Translations under genes and position numbers: made by a program
Shown: in pieces, positions 6,675 to 13,297 of the stretch
Position numbering within the stretch: the first letter of the stretch is position 1
Layout: each line of letters begins with the position of its first letter
DNA from: Cyanobacteria bacterium Co-bin13
Lineage (GTDB): Bacteria; Cyanobacteriota; Cyanobacteriia; Phormidesmidales; Phormidesmidaceae
Length of the DNA: 18,333 nt
Direction: 5' to 3'
Assembly (NCBI GenBank): GCA_014534385.1
Contig: JACVRP010000021.1
Location: 1 to 18,333 of the forward strand
Notes under the pieces: generated by a model
Told to the model about the DNA's origin: nothing
Database searches by the model: none
What the model saw: the letters and a program-made list of their open reading frames with translations, nothing else

Positions 6675-7592
6675 ATGAATCTACCGAAATTTATAACCGT
6701 GGGAAAAGTTATGGAGCACAAGTCTACTCAGCGGGTGTCATCAGAGCAGGTTCAGCAGCTTTACCGCGAGTTTCGAAAGGCTGCGCTGACTTCTACAGCG
6801 CGAGAACTCCAGAAGCAGCAGTACGCTCACTTGCGTGAGCAGGTTGAGATTCTGAATGTTCCTATTGACAATCTGTCGATTAGTGAATTTTTGACCAACC
6901 TGACGCGAGGGGTTGTCTTTACCCCCAACGTGGACCATCTGATGAAGCTGCAGCGAGACTCCGAGTTCGTTGAAGCCTACAGCCAGGCAGACTTTCGAGT
7001 CTGCGATAGTCAGGTTCTGATGTTTGCCTCTAAGTTCTTAGGAACGCCCATTAAGGCCAAGATCTCAGGCTCGGACCTGTTCCCCAGCTTCTGTGAGCAC
7101 CACAGAAATAATGAGCATATCAAGATCTTTCTGCTGGGAGGTGCTGAAGGGGTTGCAGCCAGAGCCCGCCGCCGCATTAACGAGCGAATTGGCCGGGAGA
7201 TCATTGTTGAGGCTCACTCCCCCTCCTTTGGATTTGAGCGCAATGAGGACGAGTGCCAGGCCATTCTGGAGATGGTTCGGCAGTCGTCAGCTAATGTCCT
7301 GGTAGTGGGCGTTGGGGCTCCTAAGCAAGAGAAGTGGATTGCTAAGTACAGAGACCAGCTGCCCAACATTGACATCTTCCTGGCCGTAGGAGCCGCAATT
7401 GACTTCGAGGCGGGCAACAAGCCCCGGGCTCCTCAACTCATGAGCCAGCTTGGCTTAGAGTGGCTATACCGGCTCATCACTGAGCCCCATCGGCTGTGGA
7501 AGCGCTACCTGGTCGATGACCTGCCTTTCTTCTGGCTGCTGCTCAAGGAGAAGCTAACCCGCCTAAAAAAGATTAGAGTCATCTCCCCCTAG
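6675..7592 (+). CDS. WecG/TagA/CpsF family glycosyltransferase
   Basis: Glycosyltransferase of the family (GT26) that adds N-acetylmannosamine or a related sugar to a lipid-linked acceptor in surface polysaccharide assembly. 305 residues. The domain runs from about residue 57 to 260: VFTPNVDHLM at 81-90 (the Thr-x-Asn-x-Asp block), Asp111 in VCDSQ (probable equivalent of the conserved catalytic Asp), SGSDLF at 131-136, FLLGG at 152-156, VGVGAPKQEKWI at 211-222 and GAAIDFEAGNKPRAP at 239-253. The C-terminal LEWLYRLITEPHRLWKRYL is the membrane-associating tail typical of the family. A strong AGGAGG at 6664-6669, 5 bases before the ATG, fixes the start. About 60 extra N-terminal residues precede the core. 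It stands alone with its own terminator; the pathway is not evident from neighbours. Confidence 0.9.
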   Translation: MNLPKFITVGKVMEHKSTQRVSSEQVQQLYREFRKAALTSTARELQKQQYAHLREQVEILNVPIDNLSISEFLTNLTRGVVFTPNVDHLMKLQRDSEFVEAYSQADFRVCDSQVLMFASKFLGTPIKAKISGSDLFPSFCEHHRNNEHIKIFLLGGAEGVAARARRRINERIGREIIVEAHSPSFGFERNEDECQAILEMVRQSSANVLVVGVGAPKQEKWIAKYRDQLPNIDIFLAVGAAIDFEAGNKPRAPQLMSQLGLEWLYRLITEPHRLWKRYLVDDLPFFWLLLKEKLTRLKKIRVISP

Positions 7593-7737
7593 CTTTGGGT
7601 TTGGGGGTGGGTCGTCTCTTCACACAGCTTGAATCGCAGAGCTGGAAGCGATAGCCAGCTAAATGTTTTTCAGCTACAGCTGTTCATATAGGCCACGTAG
7701 TTGGCCTGAAGTATTTCAAGTTTCGGTAGATCCTATG

Positions 7738-7766
7738 GGAGATGCAGTCTAACTGCATCTCCTTTT
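7738..7766 (+). terminator. Terminator of the glycosyltransferase gene
   Basis: GGAGATGCAG (7738-7747) pairs perfectly with CTGCATCTCC (7753-7762), followed by TTTT. It lies 145 bp after the stop. The other strand lacks a U tract, so it does not serve hypB. Confidence 0.88.
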
Positions 7767-7836
7767 ACTTTGAGTCTTCGATGCCCAGGAAGGGGGAAGC
7801 TCCAGATCCCCAGATGAACTTGGCGGAGGTGTCTTC

Positions 7837-8544
7837 CTAAGCCCCTTCGGCACTGGAGACTAGCTGGGGTGATGTCTTGCCCACAGCAGCGCGGATCCAG
7901 TCAAACCAGACTGCTAGCCCCTCCCCTGTCTTGGCAGAGACGGGAATGATTTTAACCTGCGGATTGATTTGACGGGCATTGGCGACAATTTGGTTGAGAT
8001 CCACATCTAAGTAGGGAGCCAGATCAGTTTTTGTGATCAGCAGGACATCGGCCTCTCTAAACATCACCGGATATTTCAGAGGTTTGTCTTCGCCTTCGGT
8101 GACGCTAAGCAGCGCTACCTTGCCGTGCTCACCCACTTCAAACTCTGCTGGGCACACCAGATTACCCACGTTTTCAACCAGCACCAGATCAAAGTTTGCT
8201 GGATTGTGCTGATGCTTGAGCTGGTGAATGCCGCCTGCTACCATGCGGGCATCGAGATGGCAGGATCGGCCCGTGTTAATGGCAATGACGGGTACCCCAT
8301 ACTGCCGCAGCCGGTCCGCGTCTAGCTCTGTAGTCATGTCGCCTTCGATAACGGCAATGTTGAGTTCAGGGCTAAGGGCAGCCAGGGTCTTTTCTAGCAG
8401 GGCTGTTTTACCCGCTCCCGGACTGCTCATGATGTTGAGGCAGGTTATGTCCCACTCGTCGAAGTGGGCGCGGTTGTGGTCTGCTCCTTCCTGGTTGGCG
8501 TGGAGAAGGTTAATTCCTAAGGCTTCGTCAAAGGTTTGATGCAT
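7837..8544 (-). CDS. hypB: HypB-type nickel GTPase (probable GhaB, guanidine hydrolase activation)
   Basis: GTPase that drives nickel insertion together with HypA. 235 residues from the ATG at 8544. P-loop SSPGAGKT (residues 40-47), switch-region VIEGDMTTELDADR, metal-site Cys95-His96 in GRSCHLD with Cys131 in NLVCPAEFE, and the guanine-recognition KTD. The N-terminal Cys-rich nickel motif and His-rich stretch of some HypB proteins are absent. The frame is open back to 8679, but that extension lies inside hypA and does not resemble HypB. The ATG lies 28 bp inside the end of hypA, so the two are translationally coupled. No other hydrogenase maturation gene or hydrogenase is present; the gene directly follows an ureohydrolase and HypA. 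This is the order of sll1077-sll1078-sll1079 in Synechocystis, where the pair activates guanidine hydrolase. Confidence 0.92.
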   Translation of the reverse strand: MHQTFDEALGINLLHANQEGADHNRAHFDEWDITCLNIMSSPGAGKTALLEKTLAALSPELNIAVIEGDMTTELDADRLRQYGVPVIAINTGRSCHLDARMVAGGIHQLKHQHNPANFDLVLVENVGNLVCPAEFEVGEHGKVALLSVTEGEDKPLKYPVMFREADVLLITKTDLAPYLDVDLNQIVANARQINPQVKIIPVSAKTGEGLAVWFDWIRAAVGKTSPQLVSSAEGA

Positions 8545-8897
8545 GGGGTTTTTCCGTATTCGATGCGGTCGATTTTTAATTCTCGGCCCGAGCGGATGTC
8601 GTCCATAGGGGCGTGGCAGCTGGGGCAGGCATAGTGGAGGCCAATCTCGGGCCGATATTCGCTGGCGCAGGCCTGGCAAAAGGCAATCAGCGGCGTTTCC
8701 TGAATGACCAGTTCAGCCCCTGCTAAAAAAGTCCCCCGGGTCTGGACCTCAAAGGCAAACTGCAGGCTGGCCGGCTCAACGCAGGTAAACTGCCCTACAA
8801 TCAGGTGGATTTTGGAGACCTCAGGCCGCTCCGGCTGAGACGCCCACCAGTCTCGCACGGTGATGATCAGGGCTTTGGTCATGTCAGTTTCGTGCAT
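8517..8897 (-). CDS. hypA: HypA-type nickel metallochaperone (probable GhaA, guanidine hydrolase activation)
   Basis: Small nickel chaperone that delivers Ni to a target enzyme with HypB. 126 residues. The N-terminal Met1-His2-Glu3, whose His2 binds nickel, is intact, which also fixes the start. The zinc site is Cys74-x2-Cys77 and Cys91-x2-Cys94. The tail after about residue 113 overlaps hypB by 28 bp. AGAGGA sits 3 bases before the ATG. It begins 7 bp after the stop of the upstream ureohydrolase gene, so the three genes form one operon. In hydrogenase clusters HypA serves [NiFe] hydrogenase, and some homologues serve urease; no such enzyme is here, so the nickel client is most simply the neighbouring hydrolase. 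Confidence 0.92.
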   Translation of the reverse strand: MHETDMTKALIITVRDWWASQPERPEVSKIHLIVGQFTCVEPASLQFAFEVQTRGTFLAGAELVIQETPLIAFCQACASEYRPEIGLHYACPSCHAPMDDIRSGRELKIDRIEYGKTPCIKPLTKP

Positions 8898-8904
8898 AGA
8901 TCCT

Positions 8905-10092
8905 CTAGCGCCACTTCTGATCCACGTTCATGTTGGCCTCTGTGTGAATGTAGGCTGGCTTTTCTCGCCGGGGAATCTGGCCGGAGACGACCAGGTGAGC
9001 CATCGTGTCGCAGATAACGCGGGTGGCCATCAGGGCTGTCATGTCACTGACGTCGTAGGGGGGGGAGACTTCGACGACTTCAAGGCCGCAGACCGGGGCA
9101 CTGCGAACGATTTTCTTGAGCAGGTAGAGGACTTCGCGGGGCAGCAGGCCGCCGGGTTCAGGCCAGCCGGTGCCGGGGACAAAGCCTGCATCAATGCAGT
9201 CGATGTCGAAGCTGATGTAGACGCAGTCGGTGCCGTCGAGGGCGCGCTCTAGGGCAAAGTCGGCGGCAGCATCGAGGCCCATTTCGGTAATGTCGGTGAC
9301 GGTCAAAATGTTGGTGCCGCGTTCACGGCAGACTTTGACGCCCTGGCGAGGCACTTGCCAGCCGCCAATGCCGAGCTGCACCAGGTTTTTGGCTGGGGCG
9401 TTGGCCATGTTAGTGGCATGAAACCAGGGGCAGGTGTGCATGCGCTCGTCTAGGTCGGTCTCCTGGGTGTCTACGTGGCGATCGAAGTGGATGATGCCCA
9501 CTTTCTTGTCGCCCAGATGGCGGCACACGCCCCGCACGGTGGGAAAGCCGATGGAGTGGTCGCCGCCCAAGATGATGGGAAATGCGCCCGAACTAAAAAT
9601 GTGGGCAATGCCTTTGGAGATTTGGTCAAAGGACTTTTCGTTATTGCCCGGAATGGTAAAGACATCGCCGACGTCGCAGAGGGTAATTTGCTCTCGTAGG
9701 TCTACGCCAAACTCAAAGTTGTAGGGTGTGTAGAGGGCGGAGATGCGGCGAATGCCCTGAGGGCCAAATCGGGTGCCGGGTCGATAGGTTGTTCCGGAGT
9801 CGTGGGGCACTCCGACAATCGCAACATCGTACTCGCCGACCTTGCGAACATCTTCTAAATAGGGGGCTTTTAGAAAGGTATTGATCCCCGCGTAGTGGGG
9901 CAGCTCTCCTCGGGAAAAGGTTGAAATGGTGCGGTCTTGAATGCTTTCAGCGGCCTCTAAGCCGTACTCCAAACCTTTAGAAACTTCCTGCTGCCAGCCG
10001 GTTAGGGGAAGGTGGGTTTCGCGCTCTAGGGCTCGATTCGCTTCAGACTCACCGCCTGCACCTGGACTTTGAAAAAGGGGATTGTCGCTCAT
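8905..10092 (-). CDS. gdmH: Ureohydrolase-fold enzyme, probable nickel-dependent guanidine hydrolase (often annotated agmatinase)
   Basis: 395 residues. The arginase/agmatinase metal ligands are all present: His179 in GGDHSIG, Asp204, His206 and Asp208 in HFDRHVDT, Asp296 and Asp298 in SFDIDCID. About 80 residues precede the catalytic core, longer than ordinary agmatinase. The substrate loop reads GTGWPEPGG, with Trp310 where agmatinases commonly have Thr. These traits, the HypA/HypB pair directly downstream and the guanidine-I riboswitch upstream match Sll1077 of Synechocystis, shown to hydrolyse guanidine to urea and ammonia with nickel. The sequence alone proves an ureohydrolase; the guanidine substrate is inferred from context, strongly. 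No Shine-Dalgarno is visible before the ATG at 10092. Likely control is NtcA activation plus the riboswitch. Confidence 0.92.
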   Translation of the reverse strand: MSDNPLFQSPGAGGESEANRALERETHLPLTGWQQEVSKGLEYGLEAAESIQDRTISTFSRGELPHYAGINTFLKAPYLEDVRKVGEYDVAIVGVPHDSGTTYRPGTRFGPQGIRRISALYTPYNFEFGVDLREQITLCDVGDVFTIPGNNEKSFDQISKGIAHIFSSGAFPIILGGDHSIGFPTVRGVCRHLGDKKVGIIHFDRHVDTQETDLDERMHTCPWFHATNMANAPAKNLVQLGIGGWQVPRQGVKVCRERGTNILTVTDITEMGLDAAADFALERALDGTDCVYISFDIDCIDAGFVPGTGWPEPGGLLPREVLYLLKKIVRSAPVCGLEVVEVSPPYDVSDMTALMATRVICDTMAHLVVSGQIPRREKPAYIHTEANMNVDQKWR

Positions 10093-10143
10093 GATTTTGG
10101 GTAGAACGTGACGGTACGGAAGTGGAAATAGAGCAATACAACG

Positions 10144-10191
10144 AAGCCCAGGAAGCCAGCGGTCGGATGTTCCGCTATGCCTCCCGGGCTT
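10144..10191 (-). promoter_or_regulatory. Candidate expression platform of the guanidine riboswitch
   Basis: The 3' strand of the aptamer, AAGCCCGGGAGG (10191-10180), can instead pair over 12 bp, with two G-U pairs, with CTTCCTGGGCTT (10155-10144). The intervening bases form a small AGCGG/CCGCT stem. The T-poor sequence after it (CGTTGTATTG) makes this a weak terminator or an antiterminator-type switch. Mechanism is inference. Confidence 0.5.
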
Positions 10192-10315
10192 TTATCCCGC
10201 CGTGTGACTGACTAAAACAGAGTTGGCTTGACACCTCCTCTACAGCCAGCTGCTTCTCTCGGACCAGAGCATTTTGACTGCGAGGACAGGTCAAAACCGG
10301 AACCCTAGAAGCTGT
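10176..10315 (-). ncRNA. Guanidine-I (ykkC) riboswitch in the gdmH leader
   Basis: On the - strand the conserved blocks appear in order: CTAGGGTTCCG (10308-10298), GGTCCGAGAG (10265-10256), ACACGGCGGGA (10205-10195) and AAGCCCGGGAGG (10191-10180). Supporting stems: TTTTGAC with GTCAAAA, CTCT with AGAG round GGTCCG, CGGG with CCCG in the 3' block, and a short closing helix GCTTCT with GGGAGGC. This class senses guanidinium and turns genes on. It lies about 85 bases before the gdmH start codon. Confidence 0.93.
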
Positions 10316-10386
10316 CTATTCTAGAAATGCTCTAACAGATGGTCTAAACCGCCCTCTTGGGCTTCATGCTGTAATTGCTAGCTGTA

Positions 10387-10428
10387 TTGATAGCAAGCAA
10401 TTTTAATCCTAGAAGTATCTCTTGTTAC
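10387..10428 (-). promoter_or_regulatory. Candidate NtcA-activated promoter of gdmH-hypA-hypB
   Basis: GTAACAAGAGATAC on the - strand (10428-10415) is an exact GTA-N8-TAC NtcA site. After 22 bases comes TATCAA (10392-10387), close to the TAN3T -10 element (last base differs). This predicts transcription from about 10380, some 65 bases before the riboswitch. NtcA control fits a nitrogen-scavenging operon. Confidence 0.6.
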
Positions 10429-10530
10429 GAAACAGGCTTTCTTTGCTCAAATCCTCCCTGCTCAAAATCAGCAGTGAATTAAGCAGACTAGAATTGTAAA
10501 GATGGTAGTGGTAGTGAGCAGCAGCGGAGT

Positions 10531-10947
10531 ATGACATCCACCGAGTCCAGGCCAATGGAGGCCATTGACTATCCCTCTAAAACTAGGCAGCGAGCTGAAA
10601 GGGCTCTGCGATGCTCACCCTTTAGGCCCAAGCTGCTGGCGGACATGCGATCGCAAAGCGTCTCCCTGCGCGCTATTACCGAGGACCGTGGCATTCATAA
10701 CGGCTACACTCGCTCCCCCTTGTCGGAGCTAACGGCTGACGGTGAGCTGATGTGGCTCATGGCGGTCGGGCTGTTGCGCCGAGAAGTAGATGGTCAAGGC
10801 CTGACCGACAGTTTTCGCCTCACCCCCCTCGGTCGGCAGCTCCTCAAGAAAATTGAGGCGGAGGGTTTTCCGGATTTCCAGTCGGGGCTTCGGGATCACA
10901 TATATAATGCGTTGAGCCGCTGGCTGCGCTTCCCGGGCTGGCTATAG
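10531..10947 (+). CDS. Conserved cyanobacterial protein of unknown function (resembles Npun_F0494 family)
   Basis: 138 residues, basic, no membrane segment or signal peptide. The centre (RAERALRCSPFRPKLLADMRSQ, partly) and the stretch GLLRREVDGQGLTDSFRLTPLGRQLL read like a small winged-helix protein: helices, then a turn and the closing LTPLGRQLL that ends many winged-helix domains. I recall a cyanobacteria-specific family named after Npun_F0494 with the same blocks, but cannot confirm it here. The ATG at 10531 has GGAG close in front (unusually short spacing); ATG at 10555 is an alternative. A HIP1 site is inside the gene. It is divergent from the gdmH operon and has its own terminator, so it is not in the cobQ transcript. 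A DNA-binding role is only a guess from fold-like features. Confidence 0.75.
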   Translation: MTSTESRPMEAIDYPSKTRQRAERALRCSPFRPKLLADMRSQSVSLRAITEDRGIHNGYTRSPLSELTADGELMWLMAVGLLRREVDGQGLTDSFRLTPLGRQLLKKIEAEGFPDFQSGLRDHIYNALSRWLRFPGWL

Positions 10948-10984
10948 CAGTCTCTGCGACAGCATTCAGTCTCTAGATGCCCCT

Positions 10985-11012
10985 GGGCTGGACCCGCTCT
11001 AGCCCTATTTTT
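10985..11012 (+). terminator. Terminator after the Npun_F0494-like gene
   Basis: GGGCTGGA (10985-10992) pairs with TCTAGCCC (10998-11005), one G-U pair, 5-base loop, followed by TATTTTT. It lies 38 bases after the stop and before cobQ. Confidence 0.75.
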
Positions 11013-11064
11013 GGTTACTTTTCCTGATGGTTGTCACCCCCACAACTACCCTTGGAGACTCTGC

Positions 11065-12555
11065 ATGAAAGCGATCATGGTCGTGGGAACTTCGTCTCAT
11101 GCCGGGAAATCGTTAATTACGACAGCCCTTTGTCGAATCTTGAGCCGCCAAGGCTGGCGGGTTGCCCCCTTTAAAGGCCAAAACATGGCCCTTAACTCCT
11201 ACGTCACTGCCAGCGGAGCTGAAGTGGGCTACGCCCAGGCCGTACAGGCTTGGGCAGCAGGGGTGCCGCCCCAGGTCGAGATGAACCCCATTTTGCTCAA
11301 GCCCCAGGGCGACATGACCTCCCAGGTCATTCTTAAGGGCCGGACTGCCGGGCGCACCACCGCTAGCCAGTACTACGAAAAGTTTTTTGACCTGGGCTGG
11401 CAGGCGATTCAGGAGAGCCTGACCCGCCTCGGCCAAGATTTTGACTTTTTGGTCTGCGAAGGGGCCGGCAGCCCTGCTGAGATCAACCTCAAACACCGTG
11501 ATTTGACCAACATGCGGGTGGCTAAGCACCTCCAGGCTCCTACGGTGCTGGTCGCCGACATTGATCGAGGCGGTGTGTTTGCCCACATCGTCGGCACCCT
11601 GGAACTGCTCGACCCCGACGAACGTGCCCTGGTCAAAGGCATTATCATCAATAAGTTTCGCGGCCAGATCGATCTGCTGCAGCCCGGCATTGACTGGCTG
11701 CAGGAGCGCACCGGCATTCCGGTTTTGGGCGTGATTCCCTGGCTCGAAGAAGCCTTCCCGGCAGAAGACTCGCTGTCGCTGATGGATCGCAACCCAGGCG
11801 GCAATGGGCAAGCCGAGGTGACCGTTGCTGTGGTTCGCCTGCCTCGAATCTCTAACTTCACCGACTTCGATCCCCTGGAGTCGGAACCCAGCGTTCGGGT
11901 GGTTTACCTCAGCCCTAAAGAAACTCTGGGCTATCCCGATGCTGTGATTTTACCGGGCACCAAGACCACCATTGCCGACCTGCTGCTGCTGCAGCGCACC
12001 GGCATGGCCGAATCGCTGCAAAACTACGTTGCGGCTGGCGGCACCATAATGGGCATCTGCGGTGGGTTTCAAATGATGGGCCAGTTTCTGGCCGACCCTG
12101 AGGGGCTAGAGGGGCACGAGGGCCGCTTTCAGGGGCTAGGCATGTTTCCTCTGCGAACCGTGATCACTCAGCAAAAGGTGGCCCGCCAGCGCACGGTCAG
12201 CTCTCGGTTTCCTCAGGAAGGGCTGCCTGTCTCTGGCTACGAACTCCACCAGGGACGCACCCAGCTAATTCTCTCCGAGGGGCAGGACGAAAACGGTACC
12301 AAGTTTGAGTTCCTGTTTGATGACCGCAGCTTGGGCGTGGTGGACAATTCCCTTTCCCTGTGGGGCACCTACCTGCACGGCGTTTTTGACAATGGCCCCT
12401 GGCGACGGGCCTGGCTCAACCGCTTGCGTCAGCAGCGGGGGCTGGGTTCGATGCCAACGGGAATTCCCAACTACCGGGAGCAGCGGGAGGCCATGCTGAA
12501 TGTGCTGGCCGACACGATTGAATCTCACCTCAACCTGGAGCCGCTGCTGAAGTAG
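11065..12555 (+). CDS. cobQ: Cobyric acid synthase (CobQ)
   Basis: Amidates the b, d, e and g side-chain carboxyls of adenosyl-cobyrinic acid a,c-diamide using glutamine and ATP, in corrinoid synthesis in the cytoplasm; cyanobacteria typically make pseudocobalamin. 496 residues from the ATG at 11065, chosen for GGAG 7 bases upstream and the usual start MKAIMVVGTSSHAGKS, the P-loop-like motif. An in-frame start at 11011 would add 18 atypical residues. N-terminal dethiobiotin-synthetase-like domain: KGQNMALNS, CEGAGSPAEINL, DIDRGGVFA. C-terminal class I glutamine amidotransferase-like domain: nucleophile Cys332 in GICGGFQMMG and His438 in GTYLHGVFDN. No other cobalamin gene is nearby and no cobalamin riboswitch is seen before it. 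Confidence 0.96.
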   Translation: MKAIMVVGTSSHAGKSLITTALCRILSRQGWRVAPFKGQNMALNSYVTASGAEVGYAQAVQAWAAGVPPQVEMNPILLKPQGDMTSQVILKGRTAGRTTASQYYEKFFDLGWQAIQESLTRLGQDFDFLVCEGAGSPAEINLKHRDLTNMRVAKHLQAPTVLVADIDRGGVFAHIVGTLELLDPDERALVKGIIINKFRGQIDLLQPGIDWLQERTGIPVLGVIPWLEEAFPAEDSLSLMDRNPGGNGQAEVTVAVVRLPRISNFTDFDPLESEPSVRVVYLSPKETLGYPDAVILPGTKTTIADLLLLQRTGMAESLQNYVAAGGTIMGICGGFQMMGQFLADPEGLEGHEGRFQGLGMFPLRTVITQQKVARQRTVSSRFPQEGLPVSGYELHQGRTQLILSEGQDENGTKFEFLFDDRSLGVVDNSLSLWGTYLHGVFDNGPWRRAWLNRLRQQRGLGSMPTGIPNYREQREAMLNVLADTIESHLNLEPLLK

Positions 12556-12576
12556 GCTCTGGCGGCACCAGGGCAA

Positions 12577-12870
12577 TCACAGCAGCTGATTGAGTCTCTG
12601 CACTAGGGGATTGGCGGCCTGCCGTTTGATGCGGATATAGGCTGAAGCAATCTCGCTCGCAGTTTGTTCTTCAACTTGAGCGGCCAAATCCCGTGAGGGG
12701 TAGGGACGGTACAGGTTAGGACTCGTTGTGGGCTGCAGCAGCGTGTTGGTTACATCCCAGAGCAAAGAGCCATCGAGGGACACCTCAGACGGGTTGCCGC
12801 CTAGGGCTTCTACCAGCTTGTCCCGAGCTTTGTTGCGGATAAACAGCCTGACTGGATACACACCATTCAT
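12577..12870 (-). CDS. Small protein of unknown function
   Basis: 97 residues from the ATG at 12870 (the frame is open to 12903, but MNGVYPVRLFIRNKARDKL reads as the natural start). It is rich in charged residues with no membrane segment. The first 45 residues (VRLFIRNKARDKLVEALGG, then SLDGSLLWDV) look like a strand-helix-strand unit; the C-terminal half is probably helical. I do not recognise the family. It converges on cobQ with 21 bp between stops. The continuous codons and acceptable amino-acid composition support it as real; there is no visible Shine-Dalgarno sequence. The overlapping + strand frame from 12728 is treated as a shadow. Confidence 0.6.
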   Translation of the reverse strand: MNGVYPVRLFIRNKARDKLVEALGGNPSEVSLDGSLLWDVTNTLLQPTTSPNLYRPYPSRDLAAQVEEQTASEIASAYIRIKRQAANPLVQRLNQLL

Positions 12871-13297
12871 AGATAGTCTAGACAGGGAACAGATAAACAG
12901 CATTTCAGACTGGCCTGCTACCGGGATTCCTACGAATAAACCTTCTACGTATAAATACGAGGACGTAGCAAGCTCTTCCGCTCAGAAGGAAGCAAAGCAA
13001 AGCAGTATTTTAACCCTCGGTCACAACAGCTTGAAAGTGATCATTGTGGAACGTAAAGCTTTGATCCCTCATCCTTCAGGTGAAAGACTTTCCCTTAACG
13101 GAGAAAACAGTGGCCCAGGGGTGCTGCCCCTACCGTTGTTTCTTTTGTTACTTTTTTAGACTGTTTTTTGCCGATTTTCTTACTGAGGTTCTGCCTGCCT
13201 ATCGAGCCATAGCAGCAGGGATTTTAGAGCAATAGCGGCAAGCAGGTTTTAGGACACGCGGGTGCGGTACGCTATGGTTGCGACTTTAGTCTGATCT
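12871..13297. other. Intergenic region between the small unknown gene and gpsA; possible small RNA
   Basis: No protein-like frame. On the + strand a promoter-like TTCCTA-N17-TATAAA (12927-12955) is followed about 190 bases later by a terminator-like hairpin (13117-13131, then T-rich), so a small transcript is possible. Further on, CTGCCTGCC and GGCAAGCAG near 13190-13250 could pair across a large loop before gpsA. No known RNA family is recognised. Confidence 0.35.
13117..13157 (+). terminator. Possible terminator upstream of gpsA
   Basis: AGGGG-TGCTG-CCCCT (13117-13131), extended by AACGG (13097-13101) pairing with CCGTT (13133-13137), followed by T-rich sequence to 13157. The U tract starts a few bases late, hence the low score. 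Confidence 0.4.

Noticed and set aside
7837..10092. Part of a [NiFe] hydrogenase maturation cluster
   Set aside because: Only HypA and HypB are present, in an operon with an ureohydrolase behind a guanidine riboswitch; no hydrogenase or other hyp gene is seen.
8905..10092. Ordinary agmatinase (SpeB)
   Set aside because: Family fold fits, but the long N-terminus, GTGWPEPGG loop, nickel chaperones and guanidine riboswitch favour guanidine hydrolase.
10948..11064. Cobalamin riboswitch upstream of cobQ
   Set aside because: Only about 115 bases, holding a terminator of the previous gene; no B12-box-like sequence is seen.
11113..11861. Long open frames on the - strand opposite cobQ
   Set aside because: Mirror frames of a GC-rich gene; no start signal or recognisable motif, and cobQ motifs are unambiguous.
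12728..13159. A 143-codon + strand frame
   Set aside because: It overlaps the more protein-like - strand gene, its C-terminal part is low-complexity leucine, and it runs through a terminator-like hairpin.
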